Shown: positions 44,714 through 53,113 of the stretch, piece by piece
Layout of the letters: the number at the start of each line of letters is the position of its first letter
Numbering within the stretch: the stretch's first letter is position 1
DNA from: Bacteroidia bacterium
Lineage (GTDB): Bacteria; Bacteroidota; Bacteroidia; Flavobacteriales; Flavobacteriaceae
Length of the DNA stretch: 54,243 nucleotides
Reading direction: 5' to 3'
Assembly: GCA_030429835.1 (NCBI GenBank)
Contig: JAUIGC010000005.1
Coordinates: 1-54,243, forward strand
The notes under the pieces: model-generated
What the model was told of the DNA's origin: nothing
What the model saw: the letters and a program-made list of their open reading frames with translations, nothing else
Database searches by the model: none
Program-made: the position numbers and the translations under genes

Positions 44714-45736
44714 TTATAAACGGGCCTTGTATTTTGCGGGTGTGGTGCCGGTTTGCGACTTAAAGGCTTTGTAAAAGGCTGATTTTGAATTAAATCCCGA
44801 TTGTTCCCCAATAGCCTCTATGGTATAATTAGATTCCTTTCCCAAAAGTTGCCTTGCTTCTTCAACTCGATATTCATTGATAAACCCAGTAATACTCTTT
44901 CCAATTACCTGATTTGTAAATCGGGATAATTCATGGGAGGAGATACCCAATTTTTCGGAAATGTCGGCGATTTTAAGGTTCGGGTTTTTGTAGGGCTTCT
45001 GGTTTTCAAAGTAAGCTTCAAGTTTTGCAATCAATTGATCTTTTTCTTGATTGGTAAAAGAGGGCTCTTTGCCGCTATTTCTTTTAAAGACCGAATTGGT
45101 AACCTTTCCGTTTAAAAGGAAATACAGAAATATGGAATAAAATAAGAACGAAAAAATGATAGAGCCGCTAATGAAATAGTCAAATCGGATAAAAGTAAAA
45201 CTTACCCAAAGGATAAGATTCGTCGTCAGCATAAAGGCTAGCCAATTAAATTGAATGGATCGGCCTTGTTTCCATATTTCAAATCTTAAAACGAGTCCGG
45301 AAGATAAAATGAAGCCCAACCACTGAAAGTTCAAAATAGGTAATAAAACCTCTTTATTGAACCCTATATTGGTTTTAAACGGAATAAAAATGGCAATCAA
45401 TATCAAGGTCAAAAACCAAAACAGTAAGTGGTATTTGCCGTACTTTACCCAAAAAGAATTCGGTTTTACAATGCTTAAGGTGTAGGTAAACACAAATGGG
45501 CCTATCAGACCAAAAAATGCAGGTCCCGATTGTAAGAACCAGACAGGTTCCTCGGTTGAGAAAGCGTAAAAAATAGATTTTAGTACTCTTGCACTTAAAA
45601 TCAATAAAAAGCCCCCGAATAAGCGATTGCTTTTGTCTGATAGCCTTGGATGTATCAAAAAATATAATGCGACTAACAAACTGTTTAACGTTCCAATAGC
45701 ACCTAAGGCGAACAATATTTGAGCCGTGTAATTCAC
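44714..45736 (-). CDS. Membrane-bound AraC-family transcription regulator
   Basis: About 340 residues from a GTG start at 45736 (reading MNYTAQILFALG); an upstream GTG at 45784 would add 16 residues without recognisable features. About seven hydrophobic helices, then an AraC HTH at ~240-340 (FNSKSAFYKAFKSQTGTTPAKY). Paralogue of the protein at 39635. Lies between a serine hydrolase gene (upstream, same strand) and the TPR-S41 gene (downstream). Confidence 0.87.
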   Translation of the reverse strand: MNYTAQILFALGAIGTLNSLLVALYFLIHPRLSDKSNRLFGGFLLILSARVLKSIFYAFSTEEPVWFLQSGPAFFGLIGPFVFTYTLSIVKPNSFWVKYGKYHLLFWFLTLILIAIFIPFKTNIGFNKEVLLPILNFQWLGFILSSGLVLRFEIWKQGRSIQFNWLAFMLTTNLILWVSFTFIRFDYFISGSIIFSFLFYSIFLYFLLNGKVTNSVFKRNSGKEPSFTNQEKDQLIAKLEAYFENQKPYKNPNLKIADISEKLGISSHELSRFTNQVIGKSITGFINEYRVEEARQLLGKESNYTIEAIGEQSGFNSKSAFYKAFKSQTGTTPAKYKARL

Positions 45737-45855
45737 GATTATAAAATTAATACTATAGTTTAATCCATAATCAAAATAGAACACCTAAGTATTATTGGTA
45801 ATTGTCTTGAACCCTTTATTTTCGACATAAGCACCTGTTATCAAGGGATTTGTAA

Positions 45856-45890
45856 AGGCCCTTATCCCCTGTAAATAGTGAATAGGGCCT
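45856..45890 (-). terminator. Imperfect terminator-like inverted repeat after the serine hydrolase gene
   Basis: AGGCCCT and AGGGCCT (7-bp arms) with a 21-nt loop lie just downstream of the hydrolase stop at 45898. The following T run is weak, so this may be an attenuator or a stem only. Confidence 0.4.
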
Positions 45891-45897
45891 ATCATCC

Positions 45898-47562
45898 TTA
45901 TAAGGTATTACCCATAGCTGTTGTTTTATTCTCGACCCGTTTCAAATCCAGATCTTGAAAGTCAAAGCTAAAATCAATAAAGCGGGATATTCCTTTCATG
46001 CGAATGGCATCCGCCTTGCCGTTTTCATCTAGCGAAAAAATGGCAAAGGCATCGGCCTTCATGTCCTGATACTCCCATTGAATAGCAAATGTATTTCCGT
46101 CATAAAATTGCATTTTGCCATTCAACCTAGGGGATTTAATGGATTTGAACCATAAATCTCCCTCTTTTTCAAAAATCTTCACCTTACCGAACCAATCATC
46201 TTCATAGGTACCAACATAATCCGCTGTTTTGATTTTTATATTTTTATTGGATGCGACCTTCGCCCAGACCTTGTCGGTTTCAGGATTTCCCATTTGCCGT
46301 CCGCCTTGTTGCATGCCCTTGGCCATTTCCAACCAGTTAATGCCAGTTCCCAAGTTGAGGTACTCATCCAGAAGAATAAAGCCCATCAATCCGTTTAGGA
46401 AATCGGCGCCCTCGGAATTATTCAAAACCACAATACCGAGTTCAAGCTCAGGTATCAAGGTCACTTCGGAGGACATTCCCGCAATCAAACCGGAGTGTTC
46501 CACTTTGAAAAATCCATTAAAATCGGATAGGAACCATCCCAAGCCATAGCCCGTAAAATGAACTTTAAAGGGCGACCTTGGGTCGGACTGCTTATTGATC
46601 GGGGTATGCATGCGCCACATTTCACGCTGTTGTTCCTGAGAAAAGAGTGTTTTTTCTAAGTCCGTACCGTATTTACCCTCGTTTAATTGTAACAGCATCC
46701 ATTGACACATGTCTTGTGCACTGGCCCATATACCACCGGCGGCGCCGTTCATTTTTGTTTGGCCATTTGAATCTATATTAGGTCCGTACTGTTTTAGAGG
46801 CACAACAGATTCGCCATTGAAAGCATGGGGAACGGCCACGTTTTCATTTTTAATAGGGGTAGGGTAGCTTGCATATGAGTTTTTCATTTTTAATGGATTC
46901 AATAGCTCTTCCTCAACAAAAGCTTCCCATGTCTTTCCGGAAACCCGCGCCGTAAGTTCGCCGGCTACCAGGTATAATAGGTTGTCATAATCAAATTGGC
47001 TCCTAAAGGCGGAGGAAGGTTCAAAATGTTGAAAGGCAGTGAGTACATCGTCAATCGTAAAATTTGAACCGTCCGGAAAAATCATCAAATCTCCCGCACC
47101 AAGGCCCAGACCACTGCGGTGGGTCAAAAGATCCTGAATATTGAAATTGTTGGTAACATAATCATTGTACATTTTAAATTCCGGTATGTAGTCGATTACC
47201 TTGTCTTCCCATTTTATTTTTCCCTGATCTACCAGGATGGCCAAGGCTGCGGTAGTAAAGGCTTTAGAATTAGAAGCAATCCCAAAGGGGGTGTTGGCCG
47301 TCACGGCAACTTTGGAATCTATTGATGTTGTACCATAGCCTTTCACATGAACGATCTGGCCATCCTTCACCACCCCAATGGCGAACCCTACCGTATGGCC
47401 CATGGTACCCATTGCCTTGTTCACTATACTGTCAATGTGTTCTGAAGTCAACTGGGCATTTGCCTTGATTCCGATTAAGCAAGTCATTATTATCACAATG
47501 ACTATTGATTTAAAATGATTGGTATGGGCTCTAGTCCCCAAAATTTGTTTGATTTGTCTCAT
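45898..47562 (-). CDS. Exported serine hydrolase (beta-lactamase/PBP4* fold) with DUF3471-like tail
   Basis: 554 residues. Signal peptide (IVIVIIMTCLIGIKANA) after a ~18-residue leader. Motifs: SNSK at 97-100, YDN at 192-194, EHSGLIAG at 355-362. C-terminal ~130 residues are DUF3471-like beta-rich. It is the last gene of a four-gene ECF sigma operon: its ATG overlaps the stop of the small membrane gene at 47559 (ATGA). This position makes it a likely target or effector of the sigma pathway. Confidence 0.9.
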   Translation of the reverse strand: MRQIKQILGTRAHTNHFKSIVIVIIMTCLIGIKANAQLTSEHIDSIVNKAMGTMGHTVGFAIGVVKDGQIVHVKGYGTTSIDSKVAVTANTPFGIASNSKAFTTAALAILVDQGKIKWEDKVIDYIPEFKMYNDYVTNNFNIQDLLTHRSGLGLGAGDLMIFPDGSNFTIDDVLTAFQHFEPSSAFRSQFDYDNLLYLVAGELTARVSGKTWEAFVEEELLNPLKMKNSYASYPTPIKNENVAVPHAFNGESVVPLKQYGPNIDSNGQTKMNGAAGGIWASAQDMCQWMLLQLNEGKYGTDLEKTLFSQEQQREMWRMHTPINKQSDPRSPFKVHFTGYGLGWFLSDFNGFFKVEHSGLIAGMSSEVTLIPELELGIVVLNNSEGADFLNGLMGFILLDEYLNLGTGINWLEMAKGMQQGGRQMGNPETDKVWAKVASNKNIKIKTADYVGTYEDDWFGKVKIFEKEGDLWFKSIKSPRLNGKMQFYDGNTFAIQWEYQDMKADAFAIFSLDENGKADAIRMKGISRFIDFSFDFQDLDLKRVENKTTAMGNTL

Positions 47563-47897
47563 GATCTATTGTTTTTTAATTGATTAAAAATTTTTGAACC
47601 ACCAGCTTCTAGTTGGACCAAAATCACAACTAGTACTAGACCTATGGAGGTATAGGCTAATATGGTATGTTCCATTGATTGCCTAGTACTTGGACGACTA
47701 AAGAGAATACCAAGTATAGCAACGAGAATACCCGATACTATTAAGGATTTCTTACCATACGACCTATATTTGGCAATTTGCGCTTTTAACGTTCTTTCTT
47801 TTTCAATGGCAGTTAAAATGGTCTCCTCCAAATCAATGGGTTCATGGATTTGGTCCAATTTTCCAAATACTTCTTTTAAATGATCCGTATCCTTCAT
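47559..47897 (-). CDS. Small membrane protein downstream of the sigma factor (anti-sigma candidate)
   Basis: 112 residues. N-terminal ~65 residues are soluble and charged (LEETILTAIEKERTLKAQIAK), followed by two hydrophobic helices (SLIVSGILVAILGILF and ILAYTSIGLVLVVILV). No family recognised. Its place directly after an ECF sigma gene (2-bp gap) and its topology fit a short anti-sigma factor, but no anti-sigma motif can be read. Confidence 0.6.
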   Translation of the reverse strand: MKDTDHLKEVFGKLDQIHEPIDLEETILTAIEKERTLKAQIAKYRSYGKKSLIVSGILVAILGILFSRPSTRQSMEHTILAYTSIGLVLVVILVQLEAGGSKIFNQLKNNRS

Positions 47898-47899
47898 GG

Positions 47900-48454
47900 T
47901 TAATAAGGTTTCGTAATGTTATCTTTTTTAAGTTTTTTGTAAAAGCTTTTTCGGCCCCTATGCAAAAGGACTTTTATGTTGGCCTTTGTGAAATCTGTTA
48001 TTGTTTGAATTTCAGAAATTTGCTGGTTTTCCAAATAAAACAGTTGCAAAATCAGTGCTTCTCTAGGGGGAATTTCACTGAGGACTTTTTTGACCAACAA
48101 TTTTAAATCCTGATGGTTCAATTGTTCCAAGGCACTATTGTAAGCTGTTTTGTCATTTTCCGTAATTGCAATCTCTTGCGACACTTCCTCTTTTCTTTTT
48201 TGTCGTTTTAAGAACTGTAGGGCTTTATTTACCACAATGCGGTATAACCAAGTGGAAAATTTTGCATCGTTCCGAAAACTGGAGAGCGATGCATATGCTG
48301 TGATAAAACTCTCCTGTACCACATCTTTTGCATCTTCATCGTTTTTTACTATAGAAATGGCGATTCCAAAAGTCTTGTTTTGATACGTTCGTATCAAGTA
48401 GCCAAATGCATGGGTATTCCCTTTTAAAACCTCATTTATATAATGGGTATCCAT
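47900..48454 (-). CDS. ECF-type sigma-70 family RNA polymerase sigma factor
   Basis: 184 residues. Region 2 is clear (DAKDVVQESFITAYASLSSF, KFSTWLYRIVVNKALQFLK), and region 4 follows (EIPPREALILQLFYLENQQI, then KANIKVLLHRGRKSF). Operon: membrane protein (48461), this sigma, small membrane protein (47559), serine hydrolase (45898), with 2-6 bp gaps or overlaps. It should direct transcription of its own operon on an envelope signal. Confidence 0.92.
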   Translation of the reverse strand: MDTHYINEVLKGNTHAFGYLIRTYQNKTFGIAISIVKNDEDAKDVVQESFITAYASLSSFRNDAKFSTWLYRIVVNKALQFLKRQKRKEEVSQEIAITENDKTAYNSALEQLNHQDLKLLVKKVLSEIPPREALILQLFYLENQQISEIQTITDFTKANIKVLLHRGRKSFYKKLKKDNITKPY

Positions 48455-48460
48455 AAAGGG

Positions 48461-48799
48461 CTAGTTGTTTTTCCGTAGTCTCCTTGTCCAAAAAAATGAG
48501 GCAATAAGACTGATGCCACCAAATAGAAGCATTAGGGAAGGATAAAAGACGATGGCCTCAATATCCGAAGTTTTTTCGATTACATAGGCCAATAGCAATC
48601 CAACGGCTATTCCAACCATGAGCATACCCAATTTTATTTCCAAGTATCTGTTATTGGCAGATGATTCGGCATCCAGGCCTTTTTCAATTTTGGCCATTCG
48701 TTCCAAATGAGAAGCTTTTATAAAAGTATAAAGTGTATAACCAGCGGCAATAAAAAGAGCCACCAGTACAATTCCGGGTCCAAATAGAAAGTCTTTCAT
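48461..48799 (-). CDS. DUF6249-like small membrane protein
   Basis: 112 residues from ATG 48799 (MKDFLFGPGIVLVALF); an in-frame upstream ATG at 48868 gives a hydrophilic leader with no matching family. Three hydrophobic helices around a charged segment (ASHLERMAKIEKGLDAE). First gene of the ECF operon, 6 bp before the sigma gene. Function unknown. Confidence 0.7.
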   Translation of the reverse strand: MKDFLFGPGIVLVALFIAAGYTLYTFIKASHLERMAKIEKGLDAESSANNRYLEIKLGMLMVGIAVGLLLAYVIEKTSDIEAIVFYPSLMLLFGGISLIASFFWTRRLRKNN

Positions 48800-48868
48800 T
48801 ATTTTACTTTTAAAATGTTGTATTAGTATGATTGTTCTCAACACAAAAAGGTTACAAACCTTTTTCAT

Positions 48869-49259
48869 CTACCCAATGTTTTTCGTGTTTATTGTTTTAA
48901 AATGGTATAGTTGAAAACTTAAAAACACAGCTTTAGTATTAAATACTTTCTATTTTTTAGATTAATCAAAAATATTCCGAGTCCGAATAGTAAGAAAAGA
49001 ACTCTTAATTTTCTTGATTGAAAAGAGGGTTAAACACTTGGAACAAAATTGTAGTTTACAATGAATATGTTTTAAACAGATTTAAGAAGTTACTATGAAA
49101 ACCCATACAATTTCCATTTATTCGGAGAATGTGATTTTAAAATGAAAATTACTCTTTGGTTTGAATAAAATAGAATGAATTACATTGCAAATATTCGATA
49201 AAAAGGTCAATAAATGGTATAATCAGAACTAAGGAAAACACGCCCTTCAAATCTAACTT
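48869..49259. other. AT-rich gap
   Basis: About 390 bp between the ECF operon start and the lipoprotein stop. No credible gene or RNA seen; the promoter of the ECF operon should lie in its left part. Confidence 0.5.
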
Positions 49260-49688
49260 TTAATTTATTTTTCGATATTCGAGACGTGGGCCATCACAGT
49301 TGGACCATGTATTATATAGGCTATTTTCAGAATTTTGGACCAATATTTCCTTTAGGGTGCTAGAATAACAGGATCCTAGAATGTTACTTTCATAATCAAA
49401 TAAAAGTTCAATGGTTGTTTCATTTGCAGTAGATTTTACTTTAAACGTGCCAGACGCTACAAAACTGCATTTATCCGTTTCTCTGAACTTTTGAAAAGTT
49501 CCATTTTCATTAAACAGGTAGGATTCCTTCCATTCCATATCCTTACCTTTGGATTCTGAATTAATAGAACTTCCTGTCATTTTTATTAATCTCCAATTCC
49601 CAAAAAACTCGCTATTTGGAATATTTTCACTTTTTGTACATGAAATTAGGTTGACAAATATGAGCAGGGTTAATATCCTCTTTTTCAT
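49260..49688 (-). CDS. Lipocalin-like lipoprotein
   Basis: 142 residues. Lipobox VNLISC (Cys17). After it, FFGNWRLIKMTG is the typical lipocalin-like opening, then beta strands (GTFKVKSTANETTIELLFDYE). Small exported beta-barrel lipoprotein; ligand unknown. Minus strand, not coupled to a neighbour. Confidence 0.72.
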   Translation of the reverse strand: MKKRILTLLIFVNLISCTKSENIPNSEFFGNWRLIKMTGSSINSESKGKDMEWKESYLFNENGTFQKFRETDKCSFVASGTFKVKSTANETTIELLFDYESNILGSCYSSTLKEILVQNSENSLYNTWSNCDGPRLEYRKIN

Positions 49689-49814
49689 AATAACTAGTTT
49701 ATGTTAATTTGGCCTTTTTTATGGAGATTAATAACTTCAATGATTAAAAGTTTTATAGTTTGTTTAATATCTTGATTACATATAGTAATTCAAATTTGTA
49801 AATCGAGCATGTGT

Positions 49815-50150
49815 TTATGCTATTTTAGAAAAAAAATTATCAAATTCAAGTCTATATTTTTCCGATACTTGTTGTTCAATTTCACCAGCAAGAACAATAC
49901 AGCATGAAGATTTGGACTCCTCTATTCTTACTATATGCCTAACGTTCACTATAACAGATTTACTAATTCTTATAAAAATATCTGGTAAAAGCTCTTGCAA
50001 TTTTTTCATTGTTATCCTAATTAATACCTTTTTGTTAAAACAAAATACATTAACGTAATATCTATCTGCTTTAATAAATTTCACTTCGCTAATATCAAAT
50101 AGGTGTTTCTTATTACCTTCTGGTATGATTATTTTGTCTGTGAAAGTCAT
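49815..50150 (-). CDS. Stand-alone LytTR DNA-binding protein
   Basis: 111 residues, a LytTR domain alone (FDISEVKFIKADRYYVNVF, IFIRISKSVIVNVRHIVRIE). Very like the protein at 42390, with shared IIIPEG, KFIKADRYYV and VSEKYR. No sensor part. No gene follows closely on its strand. Confidence 0.87.
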   Translation of the reverse strand: MTFTDKIIIPEGNKKHLFDISEVKFIKADRYYVNVFCFNKKVLIRITMKKLQELLPDIFIRISKSVIVNVRHIVRIEESKSSCCIVLAGEIEQQVSEKYRLEFDNFFSKIA

Positions 50151-50551
50151 TATTTATGTTTTATTCCTTGTTTTATATTTTAATTTTCTAACAATTTTAA
50201 TGTTTTCCACATCAATGGAATTAAAAAAACAACTTCGAATTGTAGTCTTTTATAAAAGAGAACTCTTTTGGAGAATAAGACCACAATCACAAAAAAAGCC
50301 AATTCTAGTTCAAATCTCTCTCTAAAAGCATGCTACCAACAATGGTAAGCTTTGGCTCTATATTCTTAAATAATTTGAATTATTCTAAAGAACCCAAAAA
50401 TGAATCATATAAAAAAACAGAAGATGCCTAATTTTATAAAATTAAGCATACTTCAAAGCTCAATTTTATTATGATAATACACTAATTATGTGGTGATTAG
50501 CGTTGAATAAAATTTTTAATCGTCAACTTTAAAATGAAATTACCTAGAAAT
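50151..50551. other. AT-rich gap
   Basis: About 400 bp with no credible gene. A plus-strand open frame of ~66 codons overlapping the LytTR start has no start context or family features. Confidence 0.5.
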
Positions 50552-52294
50552 CTAATTAGGTTCTTTTTGCAGTTCTTTGATTAAGGCTGAAGGAAGCACA
50601 CCCATTCTTTTTTTGAAAGCTGAGTTAAATGACTCTTTACTTTTAAATCCAATTTCATTGGCAATTCCTTGAATAGAATATTTTCTGAACTTAATATCAT
50701 TTTGAAATTTATTAATAACATAATCTATCCTTAAGTCATTTATGTAGTCGGAAAAACTCTTGCCATAATGCACATTAATTATTTTGGAGAGGTATGTGGT
50801 ATTAGTTTTAAGTTTTTTAGCAGTATTGGAAGCTGTGCAATCGATGTTTAAAAAATATTCTTTGTTCTCAAACTCATTTAATCTTTCTATAATTCTGCTT
50901 ATTTCATCACTATTAATTTTTAATGAAGTTGTTTTTGTTTTGGTATTTTTATCATTTACCCTATCAACTAAGATTTTTAGCTTTTCTTTATTTGCTTTTT
51001 GCTTTTTCTTGTAATAATAGATGACAATGGAAATAGTAAAAAAAGACCCCACGAACATCATAATTAAATAAAAACGCTGCCTAGATTTTTGATTTAATAG
51101 CTTCTCTACCTCTTCATCATATTGAGCTATTTCTGTAATTCTGAAATTAGAGTTCACGGAATTATTAACATTCATTTGTCTATTTAAAGCTTCTAAATGT
51201 TTTTCAAAATAAAAATCTGATTTTTTCAGATTTCCTTCATTTAAATGAGATTTATATAGAAACTTGTACAGGTCTCCATAGTAAAAGCCTGCCCTCTGAT
51301 TAATGTTGATACGAGTTGTATCGATTGACTCAAATTTTTCAACCGCTTTTTTAAAATCACCTTCGTGATAACTCACCAATCCAGAGTAATATAATTTTGA
51401 ATATTTTTGAAAAGGTTCATTAAAACTTTTTGGTATAAATTCTATTGCTTTACGAAGATTTTTTCTAGCCGATATAATATCATTTTCAAGAAAATTGATT
51501 TCCAAATTATTAATGATATTTCGATATTTTAAAACTCCAAAATTATCTGAATCAGTCGAGTCCAATATTTTTTTTGCCATCTGATTATAAGCTCTTGCCG
51601 AATCTATTTCCTTTAGGTCAATATGTATTTCGGAGAGTTCCAAACACGTTTTTTCTAGACTTCCACCCCATATTTTAAACTCTTTATAATCCTCTGAGTT
51701 AGCAATTTCCTTTAGAATAGATAAATTCTTCTTATAGTATTCTAAAGCTTGATTAAAATCACCAGTTAGTTTATAAAAACCGGCTATATCATCATAATAT
51801 TTACTTTCCCAAACAGTACTCTTTATCTCTTTAGAGATTTCTAAAGCTTCATAAATGTTCTTAAAAATTCTTGGGTCCTCCATCCCAAATTTCATTTTTA
51901 AATAATTATTCTTTAAATGGTACGCTTTGAGCAATGGAATTTTTAAGTTATTAGTTTTGGCAACAGCGAAAAGTTTATCCGTTGACTCTATAAGTTTCAG
52001 GGTATCGTTATGTTGATAGTAATAAGAGGCTAAAGCATGATAGCCATCGAATAGATCATCTGAATTATTTTCATTGATAGATTGTGAGATAAAAAGGTCG
52101 ATGTATTTCTTGGTCTCAAGGCTATCCAAATAATAGTATTTGTTAATTGAATCCCTGTAAGATGGATTTGTATTGATTGCCTTCTGTGACCTTAGCGAAT
52201 TAAGGGAAAATAGTATTAAAAGATAAAAGGTTAATTTCCTATTATTTCCTAGACAGTTTATTCCAAGATTGTTTTCAAATTTATCTAAATACAC
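50552..52294 (-). CDS. TPR-membrane-AraC transcription regulator
   Basis: 580 residues from a GTG start at 52294. Layout: signal-like segment (LTFYLLILFSLNSLRSQ), a helical TPR domain in ~50-370 (FNQALEYYKKNLSIL), one membrane helix at about 400-420 (YLIMMFVGSFFTISIVIYYY), and a C-terminal AraC HTH (FKSKESFNSAFKKRMGVLPSA). The TPR part is outside the cytosol and the HTH inside, a one-protein sensor-regulator common in Bacteroidota. It is divergent from the SusC gene and could control it, but the 819-bp gap leaves that open. Confidence 0.87.
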   Translation of the reverse strand: MYLDKFENNLGINCLGNNRKLTFYLLILFSLNSLRSQKAINTNPSYRDSINKYYYLDSLETKKYIDLFISQSINENNSDDLFDGYHALASYYYQHNDTLKLIESTDKLFAVAKTNNLKIPLLKAYHLKNNYLKMKFGMEDPRIFKNIYEALEISKEIKSTVWESKYYDDIAGFYKLTGDFNQALEYYKKNLSILKEIANSEDYKEFKIWGGSLEKTCLELSEIHIDLKEIDSARAYNQMAKKILDSTDSDNFGVLKYRNIINNLEINFLENDIISARKNLRKAIEFIPKSFNEPFQKYSKLYYSGLVSYHEGDFKKAVEKFESIDTTRININQRAGFYYGDLYKFLYKSHLNEGNLKKSDFYFEKHLEALNRQMNVNNSVNSNFRITEIAQYDEEVEKLLNQKSRQRFYLIMMFVGSFFTISIVIYYYKKKQKANKEKLKILVDRVNDKNTKTKTTSLKINSDEISRIIERLNEFENKEYFLNIDCTASNTAKKLKTNTTYLSKIINVHYGKSFSDYINDLRIDYVINKFQNDIKFRKYSIQGIANEIGFKSKESFNSAFKKRMGVLPSALIKELQKEPN

Positions 52295-53113
52295 AAATTG
52301 AATTTTATTTAATATTCAAAACTTAGGGAGAGCTAAGGTTGTAAAAATCAAGCTGCAGAAAGATTATGAAGAATTAGTATAACGCCAAGATTAAAACTCT
52401 CAATTAAAATGCTCAAAAATGTTTATTCGCAAATAAGGATGTTTATATATTATAAGAAACAAGTTATATTATTTATTTATCAAATAGCATTATCAAAACG
52501 TTAAACGACATTTATGAAACATAAATGGATACTAGTGCAACATCAAAAATTACAATTTCGATAGAGCATTAAGATAATTCATTTTCACGATGGAAGTAAT
52601 CGCAAACAAGTCTGGAATTTATTATGAATCCACTCTTCTAAAAGGTAGAAGAAACAGAGGCTGTTTATGTTACTTTAATAAAACCCGATAAAAAATAATC
52701 TAAGTGTTTGTTGCAAAATAAAAGGGTTTAGTGACAAATTTTACCGACACTTTAATATAAATACTTTCTTGTAGACGTAAGTAAAAAATGGGGGGAGATG
52801 TGTTCTTAAAAAAATATTGATTTTGTTTCATTTTTTAAGATTTTGAGTTAGCGCCACCATCTACCTCCCATTTACTTCTCATTTTAACTTTTCTGAATTA
52901 GTAGCCTCCTTACTTTTTACCATAAGATTCAATTTTAATTTCAAATTTTAGGGCATTCGTTGCAAACTAAAATACTCCTTTCATTTTTTCATTTTCTTTC
53001 GACTTCTTTAACTTTCTATTAACGGAATTCTACTAAATGGAGACAACAGAATTCAATGAAATAAGGAAGTTGAAACAATTTAACTAACTCTATAAATTTA
53101 AATTTTTGGATGT
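52295..53113. other. Long AT-rich intergenic region between the AraC gene and the SusC gene
   Basis: About 820 bp. No credible gene, RNA or strong repeat seen. A 33-codon plus-strand frame from 52590 has no family features. It should hold promoters for both divergent genes; 'TAnnTTTT' near-matches exist but no exact -7 box. Confidence 0.5.

Noticed and set aside
50125-50325. Plus-strand open frame of 66 codons overlapping the LytTR gene start
   Set aside because: Overlaps the supported LytTR start, is AT-rich, and shows no family motif or promoter.
26277-52294. Prophage or integrative element with its own machinery
   Set aside because: No integrase, transposase, relaxase, capsid or tail gene was found in the window, so only an island of unknown origin is claimed.
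52295-53113. Small gene from ATG 52590 in the long gap before SusC
   Set aside because: Only 33 codons, no family features and no promoter match.
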